The notes beneath the pieces were generated by a model. It was not told the origin of the DNA and did no database searches. It saw only the letters and a program-made list of their open reading frames with translations. The position numbers and the translations under genes were made by a program. Of a DNA stretch of 64,000 nt, positions 27,202 to 38,097 are shown in pieces. Each line of letters opens with the position of its first letter. Within the stretch, counting starts at the first letter, position 1. Source of the stretch: Xanthomonas sp. DAR 34887 (GTDB lineage Bacteria > Pseudomonadota > Gammaproteobacteria > Xanthomonadales > Xanthomonadaceae); the NCBI RefSeq assembly GCF_041245805.1, contig NZ_CP162490.1, positions 1,093,001-1,157,000 of the forward strand, in the 5' to 3' direction.

Positions 27202-27338
27202 CGCGCAGATCGCGGAAAGCTCGGGTGCGGCGCCGATTCCACGAGCCCCCGCCCTGATGCCGTCCGTTGGCCGTGAACGTTGAACTTATGACACGGCCGC
27301 GACAAAAGCAAAGTCGCGACCGGGTGCTCAGTTTCCGT

Positions 27339-28631
<1,293 letters not shown>

Positions 28632-28743
28632 GGGAGGAAATCCTTGGCGGGCTGGCTGGGCCGGTTGGCCGGGCGCGGAGCGATGCCGACTATTGTCGCG
28701 GCTGGCGCCTGCACGTGCCATGTCGCCGCGATTCGGCCGCGGA

Positions 28744-28808
28744 CCTACCCGCTCGCGGCGCACCTACCCGCCGCGGTCGGCTCCGCCGTGTGATCCGCTG
28801 CCTAGTAT
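28744..28808 (+). promoter_or_regulatory. Two-box activator promoter of TonB receptor 2
   Basis: CCTACCC starts at 28744 and 28763 (19 bp apart), and CTAGTAT starts at 28802, 39 bp after the second box (-10-like TAGTAT). The stretch covering both boxes differs from that of receptor 1 at only a few bases. The leader to the ATG at 28964 is about 150 nt. Confidence 0.7.
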
Positions 28809-28963
28809 CGGAACGTCCAGGGGCGCACGGCCCGATCGCCGATGGCGAGCGGCCGTGCGGTGGGCGGAGCTGCCACAGGGTTCGCGGGGCGCGCCATCGG
28901 CCATTGGCGCCGCGCCTGCATTTTTCGTTGGGTTGCCAACGATTTCATTTTCGGGGAGAGAGC

Positions 28964-31900
28964 ATGCACCGTACGATCCGCAGGAGCGCCTTGGCGCTCG
29001 CGTTGGCGCTTGCCGCCGGCAATGGCTATGCGCAGTCCACCACCGGCAGCATCGTCGGCAGCGTGCCGCCCGGCGCCGGCGAGAGCAGCGTGCTGATCAC
29101 CAACACCAGCGGCTTCAGCCGCGAGGTGAAGGTGGACGAACGCGGCCGCTACGCGCAGGGCAACCTGCCGCTGGGCACCTACACGGTCACGCTCAAGCGC
29201 GACGGCCAGGTGGTGGAGACGCGCGAGAACATCAGCCTGGTGGTCGGTGCCGGCACCGAAGTCGGCTTCGGCGGCGGTTCGGCGCAGACGCTGGACGCGG
29301 TGAACGTGGTGGCCGGCAACGTGGCCAGGATCGACGTGGCCAGCGTCGACAGCCGCACCGTGATCACCGCCGAGCAGCTGGCGGTGCTGCCGCTGGGCCG
29401 CAGCGCCGAGGCCATCGCCTTGCTGGCGCCGGGCGTGGTCGCCAACAGCGGCGGCTACGACAACGGCCCGCTCGGCGGTTCGCTGGCCAGCTTCGGCGGC
29501 TCGGCGGCGAGCGAGAACGCCTATTACCTCAACGGCTTCAACACCACCGATCCGGCCAGCAGCCTCGGCGGGCTGACCCTGCCGTACGGCGCGATCGACC
29601 AGCAGGAAATCTTCACCGGCGGCTATGGCGCGCAATACGGCCGTTCCAACGGCGGCGTGATCAGCCAGGTCGGCAAGCGCGGCAGCAACGAATGGCATTT
29701 CGGCGCGGCGGTGATCTGGCAGCCGGACAGTCTCAGCGCCCGCCAGAGCGATCTGTATTTCCGCAAGGACAGCGTGTACTGGGATCCGAGCAACGCCAAG
29801 TACACCGCCGGCAACTACATGCCGCTGAGCGAGACCAAGGCCGACCAGACCACCTACAGCGCCTATGTCGGCGGCCCGCTGGTGCAGGACCGGTTGTTCT
29901 TCTTCCTGGCGCTGGAGCAGGTCGATTCCAGCGGTACCCGCGTCGCCGATGCGCGCGTCACCTCCGGCGGCATCTCCGGCTCGCCATGGACCCGCTATGA
30001 CTACAAGCAGACCCGCGCCTACGCCAAGATCGACTGGCAGATCAGCGACAACCACCTGCTCGAATTCACCGGCGCGCAGGACAAGGCGCGCACCAACGGC
30101 AACATCTACGGCTACGACTACGTCAACCGCGAGGTCGGCAGCTACAAGGGCCGCGAAGGCAAGAACGAGTTCGGCCCGACCCTGTTCGTAGGCAAATACA
30201 CCGGCTATTTCGGCGACAACCTCACCTTGACCGCGCTGTACGGCAAGGAAAGCCTGCCCAACAAGCTCACCGCGATCGGCTACGACGCCGGCAACGGTCC
30301 GTTCCTCAACAGCGTCGCCAACCAGAATCCGGCCTATACCGGCGGCACCGCGATCGGCAACGCGCAGACGGTGGTGTCGATCACCGATCCGGACCGCGAA
30401 TACAAGAAGGACAACCTGCGCCTGAATCTCAACTGGCGGCTCGGCGCGCACAGCATCGATGTCGGCATCGACAACCAGAAGAGCGAAGCGATCAACATCG
30501 GCTCGTACAAGTCCGGCCCCGGCTATGCCTGGACCTACGGCTACACCCCGGACCCGTACGGCTTGAACAGCGGCGGGCTGGTCAGCGGCTCGGTGGCCGA
30601 GGACGGCAGCGTCGGCGTGCCCAGTCCGGGGCTGGCCGATCCCACCTACGGCAGCACCGGCTACTACGTCACCCAGGACATCGACACCAATCTGTATTCC
30701 TACGACGCCAAGCAGACCGCGTATTACGTCGAGGACCATTGGCAGGCCACCGAAAAGCTGATGCTCTCGCTCGGCGTGCGCAACGACAGCTTCACCAACT
30801 ACACCCCGTTCGGCCAGGCCTACATCGAACTGAAGAACCAGTGGGCGCCGCGGCTGGGTTTCAGCTGGGACGTCAAGGGCGATTCCAGCCTGAAGGTGTA
30901 CGGCAACATCGGCCGCTACTACCTCGGTCTGCCGCTGTCGCCGGCGGGCCTGTTCACCCCCGCGGTGTCCACCACCACCTACTACACCTACAGCGGCATC
31001 AACGCCGACGGCACGCCGATCCTGGCCACCCAACTGGCGCCGCCGGTGTCGGCCAATTCGCGCTTCGGCCGCCTCGCCGACGTGCGCACCGCGGTGGCCG
31101 AGGACATCAAGGGCGAGAACCAGGACGAGGTCATTCTCGGTTTCACCACGGTGTTGCCGAACGACTGGGTGTTCGGCGTGCGCGGCACCCACCGCCGGCT
31201 CAACGACGGCATCGACGACACCAACCTCGACAACTCCAACGCGGGCCTAGTGGCCGCGGCGGCCGCGGCAGGCGTGGACATCGACTGGACCAAGAACGCC
31301 AGCGCGGCGCTGGTCAATCCGGGCAAGACCAACACATACCGGGTGATCGGCACCGACGGCCAGGTGCACGCTTTGACCGTGACCCGCGAGCAGGGCGGCT
31401 ACCCCGAATTCAAGCGCCGCTATTCGGCGCTGGAATTCAACCTGGAACGCCCGTTCGACGGCCGCTGGTACGCCAAGGCCAGCTACGTATGGTCGCACAG
31501 CTACGGCACCACCGAAGGCCAGCTGCGTTCGGACCTGTGGCGCACCGGCGGCGCGCTGGGCAGCTACCAGGGCCAGGCGGCGACCTCGACCACGCAGAGC
31601 TGGGATCACGCAGCGCTGATGGAGCACTTCAACGGCAACCAGTCCAACGACCGCCGCCACCAGCTCAAGGCGTACGGCTTCTACCAGCTGACCGAGGAAT
31701 GGGGCGCTTCCGGCAACCTGAGCCTGATTTCCGGCGCGCCACGCCCGTGCCTGGGCTACTACTACGGCAGCAACTACGACGCCGGCGACCGCGATCCGGC
31801 CGGCTATGCCAACCCCAGCATCACCGGCGGCACGTACCACTTCTGCTACAACCCGGCCACCGGCACCGGCGAGGCGTCGCCGCCAGGATCGCACGGCAAT

Positions 31901-32128
31901 CTGAGCTGGGTGGCGCAGCTCGATCTCGGCCTGACCTACAAGCCGAAATTCGCCGAAGGCAAATTGGCGCTGAGCCTGGACGTGTTCAACGTCACCAACC
32001 GGCAGACGGTGACCAACGTCTATCCGTTCTCCGAATTGAACCCGGGCGAAGTCAATCCGCTATGGAACCAGGCGGTGGCCTACCAGGCGCCGCGCTCGGC
32101 CCGGGTGACGCTGAGCTACGACTTCTGA
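28964..32128 (+). CDS. Oar-like TonB-dependent receptor 2 (carboxypeptidase-regulatory N-domain)
   Basis: A 1054-residue outer-membrane receptor. A signal peptide (ALALALALAAGNGYAQ, to about 24) is followed by an Ig-like carboxypeptidase regulatory domain (STTGSIVGSVPPGAGESSVLI...GTYTVTLKRDGQ). The plug contains GRSAEAIALLAPGV and GYGAQYGRSNGGVISQ, and a large barrel ends in aromatic RSARVTLSYDF. This is the Oar/OmpA-related receptor type common in Xanthomonadaceae, often linked to peptide or protein substrates. SD GGGGAGAG lies just before the ATG. Confidence 0.92.
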   Translation: MHRTIRRSALALALALAAGNGYAQSTTGSIVGSVPPGAGESSVLITNTSGFSREVKVDERGRYAQGNLPLGTYTVTLKRDGQVVETRENISLVVGAGTEVGFGGGSAQTLDAVNVVAGNVARIDVASVDSRTVITAEQLAVLPLGRSAEAIALLAPGVVANSGGYDNGPLGGSLASFGGSAASENAYYLNGFNTTDPASSLGGLTLPYGAIDQQEIFTGGYGAQYGRSNGGVISQVGKRGSNEWHFGAAVIWQPDSLSARQSDLYFRKDSVYWDPSNAKYTAGNYMPLSETKADQTTYSAYVGGPLVQDRLFFFLALEQVDSSGTRVADARVTSGGISGSPWTRYDYKQTRAYAKIDWQISDNHLLEFTGAQDKARTNGNIYGYDYVNREVGSYKGREGKNEFGPTLFVGKYTGYFGDNLTLTALYGKESLPNKLTAIGYDAGNGPFLNSVANQNPAYTGGTAIGNAQTVVSITDPDREYKKDNLRLNLNWRLGAHSIDVGIDNQKSEAINIGSYKSGPGYAWTYGYTPDPYGLNSGGLVSGSVAEDGSVGVPSPGLADPTYGSTGYYVTQDIDTNLYSYDAKQTAYYVEDHWQATEKLMLSLGVRNDSFTNYTPFGQAYIELKNQWAPRLGFSWDVKGDSSLKVYGNIGRYYLGLPLSPAGLFTPAVSTTTYYTYSGINADGTPILATQLAPPVSANSRFGRLADVRTAVAEDIKGENQDEVILGFTTVLPNDWVFGVRGTHRRLNDGIDDTNLDNSNAGLVAAAAAAGVDIDWTKNASAALVNPGKTNTYRVIGTDGQVHALTVTREQGGYPEFKRRYSALEFNLERPFDGRWYAKASYVWSHSYGTTEGQLRSDLWRTGGALGSYQGQAATSTTQSWDHAALMEHFNGNQSNDRRHQLKAYGFYQLTEEWGASGNLSLISGAPRPCLGYYYGSNYDAGDRDPAGYANPSITGGTYHFCYNPATGTGEASPPGSHGNLSWVAQLDLGLTYKPKFAEGKLALSLDVFNVTNRQTVTNVYPFSELNPGEVNPLWNQAVAYQAPRSARVTLSYDF

Positions 32129-32143
32129 ACGGGGATGGCTTTA

Positions 32144-32227
32144 AGCCCCTCTCCCCTCGGGAGAGGGGTTGGGGTGAGGGTACGGCGCGGAAGCGACTCG
32201 CGACGTTTGGTGGCGCGCGAGGCTTCG
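32144..32227. repeat. Single relative of the 142-bp hairpin unit
   Basis: AGCCCCTCTCCC-CTC-GGGAGAGGGGTTGGGG and the following GAGGGTACGGCGCG through GAGGCTTCG match the first part of the units at 18814-19280. It lies 15 bp after the receptor 2 stop, the same place as the array after receptor 1. Confidence 0.85.
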
Positions 32228-32280
32228 CATCAAGATCGCTACGTCATCGGCGCATTCGCAAGTCGCGCCGCCTCCGCAGC

Positions 32281-32904
32281 TCAGTCGAAGCAGGCGCGGT
32301 ACGCAGCCAGGGCCGCGCGCGGATCCTCGGCGTCGAACACGCCGCTGATCACCGCCAGCAGGTCGGCGCCGGCGGCGACCACGGCGCGGCCGTTGTCGGG
32401 AGTCAACCCGCCGATCGCCACCCGCGGTAAGCCAAACGCCGCGGCATCGCGCAGCAGGCCGGGGTCGGCACGGCGCGTGGTGACCTTGCTGCGCGTGGGG
32501 AAGAACGCGCCGAAGGCGACGTAGCTGGCGCCCGCCGTGACGGCGGCACGGGCCAGTGCGAGGTCGTCGTAGCACGAGGCGCCGATCAGCGCATCGGCAC
32601 CGAGCGCTGCGCGCGCGGCGGCCAGGTCGCCGTCGTCTTCGCCCAGATGCACGCCGGCGGCGCCGACCGCCTGCGCCAGGGCCACGTCGTCGTTGACGAT
32701 CAGCGGCACCCCGGCCTGCGCGCACAGCGCCTGCAGCGCCGTCGCCTGGGCCAGGCGCTGCGCCGCGTCGGCGCGCTTGTTGCGGTACTGCAGCCAGGTC
32801 GGACCGTGGCCGAGCAGCGGCGCCACGCGCGCGAGCAGGCGTTCGCCGTCGGCCTCGTCGGGGGTGATCAGATAGACGCCGCGGGGCGGCGGTGATGCCT
32901 TCAT
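32281..32904 (-). CDS. thiE: Thiamine-phosphate synthase
   Basis: A 207-residue TIM-barrel enzyme joining HMP-pyrophosphate and thiazole phosphate. Motifs are GVYLITPDEADGERLL, WLQYRNKRAD, LIVNDDVALAQAVGAAGVHLGEDDGD, GASCYDD, YVAFGAFFPTRSK and AIGGLTPDN. The ATG at 32904 fits the family start. It is divergent from rubredoxin with 74 bp between. No TPP riboswitch-like structure was recognised in that short gap. Confidence 0.92.
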   Translation of the reverse strand: MKASPPPRGVYLITPDEADGERLLARVAPLLGHGPTWLQYRNKRADAAQRLAQATALQALCAQAGVPLIVNDDVALAQAVGAAGVHLGEDDGDLAAARAALGADALIGASCYDDLALARAAVTAGASYVAFGAFFPTRSKVTTRRADPGLLRDAAAFGLPRVAIGGLTPDNGRAVVAAGADLLAVISGVFDAEDPRAALAAYRACFD

Positions 32905-32978
32905 GGAGAAGCCTTTCAGTGCGCAGGCGAGGGTGGGACAATGCCCCTCCGTTCCGCCAGCAGACCCGCGATTATCCA

Positions 32979-33170
32979 ATGAGCGATGCCACTGCCACCA
33001 CCTACCGCGCCTGGATGTGCGTCGTCTGCGGCTTCATCTACCGGGAAATCGACGGCCTGCCGGAAGAGGGCATCGCCCCCGGCACGCGCTGGGAAGACGT
33101 GCCCGACACCTGGACCTGCCCCGACTGCGGCGTGACCAAGGACGATTTCGAGATGGTGGAGATGGACTGA
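32979..33170 (+). CDS. Rubredoxin
   Basis: A 63-residue iron-sulfur-free iron protein with the two CxxCG knuckles (CVVCG and CPDCG) and the conserved YREIDGLPEEGIAPGTRWEDVPDTWTCP core. It is a cytoplasmic one-electron carrier, for example for alkane or fatty-acid hydroxylases or oxidative-stress reductases; no partner gene lies nearby. A paired heptad element begins 10 bp after the stop. Confidence 0.95.
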   Translation: MSDATATTYRAWMCVVCGFIYREIDGLPEEGIAPGTRWEDVPDTWTCPDCGVTKDDFEMVEMD

Positions 33171-33180
33171 TCGAAGGCCA

Positions 33181-33390
33181 GGATTGGGGATTCGGCATTT
33201 GGGATTCGTAAAAGCGGCTTGCTGCAGGCCGTCAAATTGCCGAGCTCCGGCAGGAGTGGCTTCACTCCAGGCGCCCTGTCGATAAATCAAGTCAGGATTT
33301 GAAAGCCCACACTGCAGGCCGCAGCGAATCACGGGTCAGGCGCTGAAGCCGCGTTTGCGAATCCCCAATCCCGACTCCCCAATCCCGGCC
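33181..33390. repeat. Paired heptad element 2
   Basis: The G-rich arm spans 33181-33209, continuing GATTCGTAAAAGCGGC, and the C-rich arm 33357-33390 is preceded by GCCGCGTTT. The inner GCGGC/GCCGC borders are complementary as in the other copies. The right end touches the stop codon of the SirB1-like gene at 33391. Confidence 0.8.
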
Positions 33391-34236
33391 TCAATGCATC
33401 CGCTGCGCCCGCGCACTAAGCTCCACCAGGCGTTCGCGGATCGGCAGCACGTCGTTGGCTTCCGGATTCAGTTGCAGGTAGCGGCTCAGGTCGCGGCGCG
33501 CGCCCGGCACGTAGTCCATCTGCAGGTAGGCCATGCCGCGGTCGCGCAGGGCTTCGGGCTGGTCGGGCATCAGTTTGAGCACGCGGTCGGCGCTGCGTGC
33601 GGCGCGGTCCCATTCGTCGCGTTCGGCGTAGACGCCGTGCAGGTTGCGCAACACCCGGGTCAGGATCGCGCGGTGCGGCGCCGGATCCAGGATCTGCAGC
33701 AGCGCGCGGTCGTCCGGGGTCTCCCCGCCCAGGTGCGGACGCGCGCGTTCGCGCAGTTCTTCCACCGCCAGCGGGCGGCCGCCGTTGAACGGGTCCATCA
33801 CCAGCAGGCCGTCGTCCACCGGCAGGCGCACCAGGAAGTGCCCGGGGAAGGACACGCCGTCGAGCGGGATGTCCAGCCGCCGCGCCACTTCCATCTGCAC
33901 CAGCGCCAGCGAGATCGGATTGCCCAGGCGGCGCTCGAACACCTGGTTCATGTAGCTGTTGCGCGGGTCGTAGTACTCGTCGTGGTTGCCGCTGTAGCCG
34001 AGTTCTTCGAACAGGTGGCGGTTGATCGCGGCCATCTTCAGCGGCCACGGCTCGATCATCGCCACCTCGTGGCGCAGGTGTTCGGCGTGGTTCTGCGCCA
34101 GCGTGTCGTAGTGCTCGGCATCCAGTTCCGGATACTCGTCGCGGGCGATCAGCAGCGCGGTGGCCAGCAGCGGCAGCGCATCGTCGTCCAGCGCGGCCAG
34201 GGTATTCCAGCTCGGCAATGTCAGTCGATCGGCCAT
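33391..34236 (-). CDS. SirB1-family transglutaminase-like/TPR protein
   Basis: A 281-residue cytoplasmic protein of the SirB1/UPF0162 family. The conserved core is NRHLFEELGYSGNHDEYYDPRNSYMNQVFERRLGNPISLALVQMEVARRL followed by FPGHFLVRL, a transglutaminase-like fold. The C-terminal 90 residues are TPR-like (RNLHGVYAERDEWDRAARSADRVLKL). The biochemical role is not known. The ATG at 34236 is in a 107-bp gap after the DUF192 gene. Confidence 0.88.
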   Translation of the reverse strand: MADRLTLPSWNTLAALDDDALPLLATALLIARDEYPELDAEHYDTLAQNHAEHLRHEVAMIEPWPLKMAAINRHLFEELGYSGNHDEYYDPRNSYMNQVFERRLGNPISLALVQMEVARRLDIPLDGVSFPGHFLVRLPVDDGLLVMDPFNGGRPLAVEELRERARPHLGGETPDDRALLQILDPAPHRAILTRVLRNLHGVYAERDEWDRAARSADRVLKLMPDQPEALRDRGMAYLQMDYVPGARRDLSRYLQLNPEANDVLPIRERLVELSARAQRMH

Positions 34237-34343
34237 GGCCCAAGACTGGCCGCAAAGTGCGACGCGATCAAGTCCGGGGGTTCCCGACAGCGGTGTCGGG
34301 TTCAGCGCCACAGCGGCGGCGCGTTTCCCGACCCCGGCGCGGC

Positions 34344-34793
34344 TCAGCGGGCGGTGGGAATGCCCGGGCCGAAGCGCAGTTCGGCGCCGTCCTGCAGCTT
34401 GAGTTGCGCGGCCTGGCCGGCATTGAGTTCCAGCACGTAGCGTGCCGGCGCATTGCTGGGATAGGGCGGACAGGCGTTGCCGGCCGAGCACGGCGGCACG
34501 TCGCGCTGCTGCGCCACCAGCTTGCGCCGGCTGTCGAAGTACAGGATGTCCAGCGCGATCTTGGTGTTCTTCATCCAGTACGCCTGCGGTTCCTCGCGGT
34601 CGTGGATGAACAGCATGCCGTGGTCGGCGTCCATCTGGTCGCGGAACATCAGCCCGCGCGCGCGGGTCGCATCGTCCTGGGCCAGCTCGACCTGGTAACG
34701 GTGCCCGGCCAGTTCCACCCACTCGCCGCCGGCGCTGGCGCAGCCGCTGAGGGCCAGCAGGACGAGCACGAACAGGGCGCGGAACAGGGACAT
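34344..34793 (-). CDS. DUF192 lipoprotein
   Basis: A 149-residue protein with a lipoprotein signal (FVLVLLALSGCAS, lipid Cys18) and a DUF192 domain: ELAQDDATRARGLMFRD, GMLFIHDREEPQAYWMKNTKIALDILYFD and YVLELNAGQA. The family is small and its function unknown. It belongs to a run of minus-strand genes from fau to the SirB1-like gene. Confidence 0.88.
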   Translation of the reverse strand: MSLFRALFVLVLLALSGCASAGGEWVELAGHRYQVELAQDDATRARGLMFRDQMDADHGMLFIHDREEPQAYWMKNTKIALDILYFDSRRKLVAQQRDVPPCSAGNACPPYPSNAPARYVLELNAGQAAQLKLQDGAELRFGPGIPTAR

Positions 34794-34856
34794 GGCGTTG
34801 CCGGGGAAAGTGGATCAGCGCGCACCTTGTTGCATGGTGCGTGGCCAGTCAAGGGA

Positions 34857-34960
34857 GCCGGGATTGGGGATTCGGGATTCGGGATTCGCAACAGCGGATC
34901 CGGAGGCCGGACAGAGCTTCTGGCTTTTGCGAATCCCCAATCCCGAATCCCGAATCCCGC
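34857..34960. repeat. Paired heptad element 3
   Basis: The G-rich arm 34857-34890 (one ATTGGGG and several ATTCGGG heptads, then GCAACAGCGG) and the C-rich arm 34929-34960 pair almost perfectly over about 30 bp, with a loop of about 40 nt. It fills most of the gap between rpiA and the DUF192 gene and ends 8 bp before the rpiA stop. Confidence 0.85.
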
Positions 34961-34967
34961 GCGCGTC

Positions 34968-35615
34968 CTACAGGACGCGCGGCGGCTCGCCGCCGACGAT
35001 CACCACGTCGGCGGGGCGGCGTGCGAACAGGCCGACGCAGACCACGCCGGGGATCTGGTTCAGTTCGCGCTCCAGCGCCACCGGATCGGTGATGCTGAGG
35101 TGGTGCACGTCGAGCACCACGTTGCCGTTGTCGGTGACCACGCCGTCGCGCCAGACCGGCTGGCCGCCGGTGCGCGCCAGGATCTCGCGCGCGACCAGAC
35201 TGCGCGCCATCGGGATCACTTCGATCGGCAGCGGAAACGCGCCCAGCGTCTGCACCTGCTTGCTCGGGTCGATGATGCACACGAAGCGCTCGCTGGCCTC
35301 GGCGATGATCTTTTCGCGGGTCAGCGCGGCGCCGCCGCCCTTGATCAGGCAGCGGTTCGGATCGCATTCGTCGGCGCCGTCCACGTACAGCGACAGGTTG
35401 CCGGTGTGGTTCAGTTCCAGCACCTCGATGCCGTGCTGGCGCAGGCGCGCGGTGCTCTGCTCGGAGCTGGATACCGCGCCCTTGATGCGATGGCCGATGC
35501 GGCCCAGCGCGTCGATGAAGTAGGCCACGGTGGAGCCGGTGCCGACACCGACGATCATGCCGTCTTCGACGTATTCGATGGCTTTTTCGGCGGCCAGGCG
35601 CTTGCTTTCGGACAT
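34968..35615 (-). CDS. rpiA: Ribose-5-phosphate isomerase A
   Basis: A 215-residue pentose-phosphate enzyme interconverting ribose-5-phosphate and ribulose-5-phosphate. It has VGVGTGSTVAYFIDAL, SSSEQSTARL, YVDGADECDPNRCLIKGGGAALTREK (catalytic Asp/Glu/Lys) and VVTDNGN. The ATG at 35615 is only 9 bp from the G-rich arm of a heptad element; in the mRNA sense the leader reads AATCCCGAGTCTCCA before ATG and has no ribosome-binding site. Confidence 0.94.
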   Translation of the reverse strand: MSESKRLAAEKAIEYVEDGMIVGVGTGSTVAYFIDALGRIGHRIKGAVSSSEQSTARLRQHGIEVLELNHTGNLSLYVDGADECDPNRCLIKGGGAALTREKIIAEASERFVCIIDPSKQVQTLGAFPLPIEVIPMARSLVAREILARTGGQPVWRDGVVTDNGNVVLDVHHLSITDPVALERELNQIPGVVCVGLFARRPADVVIVGGEPPRVL

Positions 35616-35623
35616 TGGAGACT

Positions 35624-35716
35624 CGGGATTGGAGATTCGGGATTCGGGATTGGTGAAATGCGGCCGGCGGGCATAGGGCAGGAGACGAATCCCGAATGCC
35701 CAATCCCCAATCCCGG

Positions 35717-35718
<2 letters not shown>
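35624..35718. repeat. Paired heptad element 4
   Basis: The G-rich arm 35624-35653 and C-rich arm 35686-35718 are separated by 32 bp. The last two bases are part of the stop codon of the EVE gene (reverse strand CTCGAATAGCCGGG). The other end abuts the start of rpiA, so the element is the whole spacer between two genes of one operon. Confidence 0.85.
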
Positions 35719-36183
<465 letters not shown>

Positions 36184-36187
<4 letters not shown>

Positions 36188-36777
36188 GCGGGGAGATCGG
36201 TCGCGGTCAGGAGGGTGAGGGAGTCGGTGCAGACCGCATCCAGCGCTACGTCCCAGGCGGCGACGGGCAGCGCCGCGACCTGCTGCGCAGCGAAGGCGGC
36301 GCCGACCAGCCAGGGCGGAGGCGCGTGCCGCTGGCGAAATGCGAAGCTGCGATCATACCAGCCGCCTCCCATGCCCAGGCGCCCACCGCCGGCGTCGAAG
36401 CCGACCAGCGGCGCCACCACCAGCGCCATCTGCTCCGGCGCCAGTGTCGCCTCGGCGGCGACGTCGGGTTCGGGAATGCCGTAGCGGTTGGCGGTCAACG
36501 GCTGCCCCGGACGCCACGGCGCGAAGCGCAAGGTCTTGCCGCTGAGCACCGGCAGGCAGTACTGCACGCCGGCCGGCAGACTCAATTGCCAGCGGTGCAG
36601 CGCGATCTCACCGTCCATCGCCCAATAGCCGGCGACATGGCCGTGCTGCGGCGCGAACGGCAAGTCCAGCAGGCGCTGCGCCAGCGCGTCGGCGGCGGCC
36701 AGGCGCGCGGCTGCGGGGAGCGCGCGGCGGCGCGCGCGCAGTTGCTGGCGCAGGAGGTCGCGGTCGTCGGGAATCAT
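36184..36777 (-). CDS. fau: 5-formyltetrahydrofolate cyclo-ligase
   Basis: A 197-residue enzyme converting 5-formyl-THF to 5,10-methenyl-THF with ATP. Family motifs are LRQQLRARRRALPAAARLAAADALAQRL, GIPEPDVAAEATLAPEQMALVVAPLVGFD and RLGMGGGWYDRSFAF. In many gammaproteobacteria this gene lies near zapA and 6S RNA, as here (both upstream, with a thioesterase gene between). It overlaps the EVE gene. Confidence 0.92.
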
Positions 36778-36855
36778 CGGGCAGGCGCGGGAAGGGACGG
36801 CGCTATTGTCGGTGCCGGCGCGTGGACTGGCTAGGGCGTAACTGCCTTTGCGGGG

Positions 36856-37635
36856 TCAGGCGTAGATCGCCACCGTCTGCCGGCCCGACAGCACCAGCCG
36901 CCCGGCGTTGTCCCAGATCTGCATGTCCTGCAGCGAGTAGCCGTCGGCGGCGTGCTGGCTGGCCGATCGCAGCAGGAACCAGTCGCCCGCCGTCGCCGGT
37001 TGCGGGAAATCCAATGTCCAGGTCATCGAACTGACCGGTGCCGGTTCGGTGAAGCAGGCCATCGCCGCCGGCGGCAGGCTGTCGCCGAGCGCGACCAGGG
37101 CCAGGCTCGGATCCACGCCCGCGCTGTCGCGATGGCGCACCCAGACCATCAGTTCCGGGTTGGCCGCGCCGGACACCGGCAGCGCGCCGCCGGCCAGGCG
37201 CATCTCGAAGTTGCCTGCGAACGCCGGGGTGATCGCACTGGCGGCGATCGGCATGGCGGCATCGGGCCCGCACACCGCCGGCCGCGCCGGCATGAAGTCG
37301 TGGGCGATGCGGCTGGGACGCGGCTGCGCGAACAGCAGCGACGCGCGCAGCGCGACCTGCGTGCCGGCCAGGCAATCGACCGCGATCGAGGTGGCGGACT
37401 TGCCCTGGCGCAGCAGCTGCGCCTGGAAACGCAGCGTGGCGTCGGTGGGGCCGACGAACCAGATATGCGCCGACTTCAGCGGCGGCAACGCGGACGGCGC
37501 CGCGCGCAGCGCCGTCTGCAGCGCCAGCGCCGCGGACAGGCCACCGAAGGCGGTGCGTCCCTGCAACCAGCTGGCAGGTACGTCGAACCCGGCGTTCGGG
37601 TCGAAGCGGTCGATGATCTGGGCGAGCGAGGGCAT
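36856..37635 (-). CDS. TesB-like double-hotdog acyl-CoA thioesterase family protein
   Basis: A 259-residue protein with two hotdog-like halves: FDVPASWLQGRTAFGGLSAALALQTAL, HIWFVGPTDATLRFQAQLLRQGKSATSIAVDCL, and near the C-terminus WTLDFPQPATAGDWFLLRSASQHAADGYSLQDMQIWDNAGRLVLSGRQT. The closing D-x-x-IWD-x-x-GRL pattern is typical of this thioesterase group. It probably hydrolyses an acyl-CoA in the cytoplasm, but the substrate is unknown. It sits between 6S RNA and fau. Confidence 0.8.
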   Translation of the reverse strand: MPSLAQIIDRFDPNAGFDVPASWLQGRTAFGGLSAALALQTALRAAPSALPPLKSAHIWFVGPTDATLRFQAQLLRQGKSATSIAVDCLAGTQVALRASLLFAQPRPSRIAHDFMPARPAVCGPDAAMPIAASAITPAFAGNFEMRLAGGALPVSGAANPELMVWVRHRDSAGVDPSLALVALGDSLPPAAMACFTEPAPVSSMTWTLDFPQPATAGDWFLLRSASQHAADGYSLQDMQIWDNAGRLVLSGRQTVAIYA

Positions 37636-37777
37636 GCGGCGTCTCCTTGAAGGGCGCGACAGTATCCCAGGCTTGCGGGGCGCTGATCAGTACGTGGTTG
37701 CCGTGCGCTGCAAGAAGGCCAGCGCGACGGCATCGATGCGCTGCGCCGTTGGGCACGATGCACGCGAGCGCACAAAA

Positions 37778-37805
37778 GGAAACGGCGCCTTGCGGCGCCG
37801 TTTCC
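37778..37805 (-). terminator. Rho-independent terminator of 6S RNA
   Basis: On the minus strand GGAAACGGCGCC-GCAA-GGCGCCGTTTCC is followed by TTTTG. The 12-bp perfect stem and T run immediately follow the predicted 3' end of 6S RNA. Confidence 0.85.
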
Positions 37806-37999
37806 GGGATATTGCATTCTCCGCCGTAGACGATGCGTGCGAAACGACCTTGAACCCGGGGTTCAAGTGGGATAGCTGGGGAACCATCGGGCTTCCCGCT
37901 ACAAGGCGGACCTGCACACCCGATTCCGTCGCCACCCCGTGGTCGTAATTAAGGGACAAGGCGAATGTTTGCACACGCTGTCGTTTACAGCAGAGAACG
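37806..37999 (-). ncRNA. ssrS: 6S RNA
   Basis: On the minus strand CTTGAACCCCGGGTTCAAGG (near 37849-37868) matches the diagnostic 3' hairpin of 6S RNA (CCUUGAACCAAGGGUUCAAGG in E. coli). CATTCGCC near 37961-37969 can pair with GGCGGAGAATG near 37815-37825 to form a closing stem. The location between zapA and fau is the classical ssrS position. A minus-strand TATACT at 38007-38012 would place the start near 38000. 6S RNA binds the housekeeping RNA polymerase holoenzyme and damps transcription in stationary phase. The ends are approximate to about 20 nt. Confidence 0.85.
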
Positions 38000-38006
38000 C
38001 AAACGA

Positions 38007-38012
38007 AGTATA
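38007..38012 (-). promoter_or_regulatory. Likely -10 element of the 6S RNA promoter
   Basis: TATACT on the minus strand, about 7 nt before the inferred 5' end of 6S RNA. No good -35 match is visible 17 bp upstream. Confidence 0.5.
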
Positions 38013-38097
38013 GCGCTGTCGCCGCGCTTGGCTAGTCCGTTCGTCGGTCGCGCGGTACAGCGCAATTCACGTTGATGATCGAAATGCGAGGCACGTA

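Noticed and set aside
32905..32978. Possible TPP riboswitch upstream of thiE
   Set aside because: The shared 74-bp gap is too short and lacks the conserved thi-box sequences.
34841..35092. Short frames around the heptad elements (peptides rich in NPESRIP)
   Set aside because: They are translations of the heptad repeat itself and recur at each copy.
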